Shown: piece after piece, positions 5,064-5,879 of the stretch
Layout: each line of letters starts with the position of its first letter
Position numbering within the stretch: the stretch's first letter is position 1
DNA from: Acidithiobacillus ferruginosus
GTDB lineage: Bacteria > Pseudomonadota > Gammaproteobacteria > Acidithiobacillales > Acidithiobacillaceae
Reading direction: 5' to 3'
NCBI RefSeq assembly: GCF_018854495.1
Contig: NZ_JABBDR010000227.1
Coordinates: forward strand, 1-5,879
Length of the DNA stretch: 5,879 nt
Notes under the pieces: generated by a model
Databases searched by the model: none
What the model saw: only the letters and a program-made list of their open reading frames with translations
What the model was told of the DNA's origin: nothing
Program-made: the position numbers and the translations under genes

Positions 5064-5312
5064 TTACGCCGGATCGAACCTGCCGGCGAACTCGCGATCG
5101 GCATAGTAGCGCAGCTTGTCGGCGACGATCGGCCGGAGGCCGGCGAAGAACAGCAGCTCACGGCCTTGCGGCAGGTTGCGGACCTCATCGGGCGTGAGCA
5201 GCGGCCGGCCGGTGTGGTGCTCCGCGAAGCTCAGGCCCGACCGCTCGCTGTCGAGCGCCAGGCTCATGGTCTGGAACACTACAGTTTCCTGGCCGAGCAG
5301 ATCGGAGAACAG
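5064..5312 (-). pseudogene. C-terminal fragment of a TraG/VirD4-type conjugative coupling protein
   Basis: Minus-strand frame reading LFSDLLGQETVVFQTMSLAL, then HHTGRPLLTPDEVRNLP, then ELLFFAGLRPIVADKLRYYAD and ending in FDPA with a TAA stop at 5064-5066. The RPLLTPDEVRNLP and LRPIVADKLRYYAD motifs are those of the C-terminal tail of TraG/VirD4 ATPases, which pump DNA-protein complexes into type IV secretion channels. The full protein has over 600 residues; only about 83 are here and the ATPase motifs are absent. An in-frame TAG (5313-5315) and loss of recognisable homology mark the broken 5' side. A frameshift there is possible, since a neighbouring frame reads AAAS just before. It lies tail to tail with the PIN toxin, six bases apart. 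Confidence 0.75.
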
Positions 5313-5315
5313 CTA

Positions 5316-5569
5316 GCGGCGGCTCCTGGCGCTCTACCGAACTGTCGGTTGCGGGAGCTTTTTCAGGCGGCGTCCAATACAATGACAATGCGTTATGTTA
5401 AAGCCTTGCCGAATTTTGCATAGTGCTTAGAGGCATGGATATATGTATAAAAAGCAGAAAAACCCTTCCAAAAATGACAAAATCAGACGCTGTTTTTATT
5501 TGGTTTTCTTCGCAACCATCTTAGGAAGAAACTTATTGCATCCCTTTGTTTTTCCGTGCTTCTATATCA
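5316..5569. other. Gene-free, partly AT-rich stretch between the traG remnant and the tRNA-His fragment
   Basis: I see no supported gene on either strand. From about 5430 the composition turns clearly AT-rich (TATATGTATAAAAAGCAG, and GCTGTTTTTATTTGG), unlike the GC-rich conjugative DNA to its left. This is the position where the arm of an integrative element's attachment region would lie. I found no convincing repeats for integrase binding by eye. Confidence 0.5.
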
Positions 5570-5616
5570 GATTGTGATTCCGGTTGTCGCGGGTTCGAGC
5601 CCCGTCAGCCACCCCA
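5570..5616 (+). tRNA. 3' fragment of tRNA-His (GTG), candidate attachment site of an integrated element
   Basis: The stretch contains the anticodon loop TTGTGAT (5572-5578, anticodon GTG 5574-5576) and the 3' anticodon stem TCCGG (5579-5583). Next come the variable region TTGTC, the T arm GCGGG-TTCGAGC-CCCGT (5589-5605) and the acceptor strand CAGCCAC (5606-5612). It ends with discriminator C (5613) and encoded CCA (5614-5616). Discriminator C73 and anticodon GTG identify histidine. The 5' half is missing: bases 5567-5571 (TCAGA) no longer match the CCGGA needed to pair with TCCGG, and no D arm lies upstream. A fragment from anticodon loop to 3' end is the classic target repeat of tyrosine integrases that use tRNA genes. 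It cannot give a functional tRNA. Confidence 0.85.
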
Positions 5617-5630
5617 TATAAAACAAAACA

Positions 5631-5659
5631 CCTGGCAAGTATTGCTAGGGGTTTTTTTT
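5631..5659 (+). terminator. Rho-independent terminator downstream of the tRNA-His 3' end
   Basis: CCTGGCAA (5631-5638) pairs with TTGCTAGG (5642-5649) across a GTA loop, giving an 8-bp stem with one G-T wobble. GG and eight T residues (5652-5659) follow. It is placed 15 bases after the CCA and is most simply the terminator of the original chromosomal tRNA-His gene, left with the 3' fragment when the element inserted. Confidence 0.85.
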
Positions 5660-5879
5660 GCGCCTGATTGACTCTTTGCCCAAACCTTTCCCAGCCATGC
5701 CCAAGAACGGCATCCATCCGACCCAGAGCTGATTTTTGACGACCTGGGTGAAGTGGACTTTGTAGCCGCACCAAGCCATGGGTAACCAACGCTATCGCTT
5801 CCCCCCGAGTTCGACAGTTCATCGGCAAAAATCGCCGATTTCGTAATGCTGCCCCAGCATTCATAGGGGTTTCAGCGCG
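5660..5879. other. Putative resident chromosome beyond the island end, no gene recognised
   Basis: Nothing convincing is encoded. A small minus-strand frame beginning at about 5779 (MAWCGYKVHFTQ, about 46 aa) has no ribosome site and no family I recognise. A short inverted repeat, ATCGGC/GCCGAT, lies at 5821-5839. If 5570-5616 is the attachment repeat, this is the host flank. Confidence 0.4.

Noticed and set aside
5320..5355. Minus-strand text resembling a tRNA D-arm (AGTTCGGTAGAGCGCC)
   Set aside because: No matching acceptor, anticodon or T arm at proper distance. It lies next to the broken traG end and is probably chance similarity.
5821..5839. Inverted repeat ATCGGC/GCCGAT
   Set aside because: Short stem with a seven-base A-rich loop and no T-tract on either strand; not enough to call a terminator or operator.
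5562..5864. Minus-strand 100-aa frame ending ...GVADGARTRDNRNHN
   Set aside because: The ending is the well-known false translation of the antisense of a tRNA 3' end. The frame runs through the terminator and the tRNA fragment and has no other support.
1..5879. CRISPR array or rRNA
   Set aside because: No regularly spaced direct repeats and no rRNA-like conserved sequence were seen.

Overview
The window looks like accessory DNA from a Pseudomonadota chromosome. This is inferred from Shine-Dalgarno sites, family-level resemblance of the proteins, and a tRNA-His 3' end close to the enterobacterial one. The genus cannot be fixed from the sequence. Almost everything left of about 5570 is mobile or plasmid-like cargo, and I found no housekeeping gene.

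Region 1 (58-2873) is a nested transposon. An IS3-family element (IRL 58-88, IRR 2843-2873, orfA/orfB) is split by an IS110-family element at about 381-1955. The split falls in the run of A residues near the end of orfA, where IS3 elements commonly frameshift into orfB. The IS110 element has a complete DEDD transposase (601-1953), about 220 nt of non-coding left end able to encode a bridge RNA, and almost no right-end non-coding DNA. The host orfB also lacks about five codons between its second D and its E. The IS3 element itself seems to have cut into an older minus-strand transposase-like gene (remnant 2874-2968).

Region 2 (3050-3917) is a compact toxin-antitoxin operon: a TumE-family toxin, a TumA-like winged-helix antitoxin overlapping it by 19 nt, and a 58-aa gene of unknown function 21 nt further on. 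A palindrome overlaps a TTGACA box upstream.

Region 3 (about 4059-5057) holds a C-terminally truncated zinc-ribbon-like protein of unknown function. It runs directly into a Phd/YefM-type antitoxin reading frame with no ATG, GTG or TTG start. That frame overlaps an intact VapC/FitB-like PIN toxin by one base.

Region 4 (5064-5659) holds, on the minus strand, the C-terminal tail of a TraG/VirD4-type conjugative coupling protein, followed by an AT-rich gene-free stretch. Then comes the 3' part of a tRNA-His gene (anticodon loop to CCA, 5570-5616) and an intrinsic terminator. A 3' tRNA fragment without its 5' half is the usual mark of one end of an island or integrative conjugative element inserted into a tRNA gene. 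The simplest reading is that everything to the left is integrated element and the last ~260 bases are resident chromosome. The full tRNA-His gene and the integrase would then lie at the other end, outside this window.
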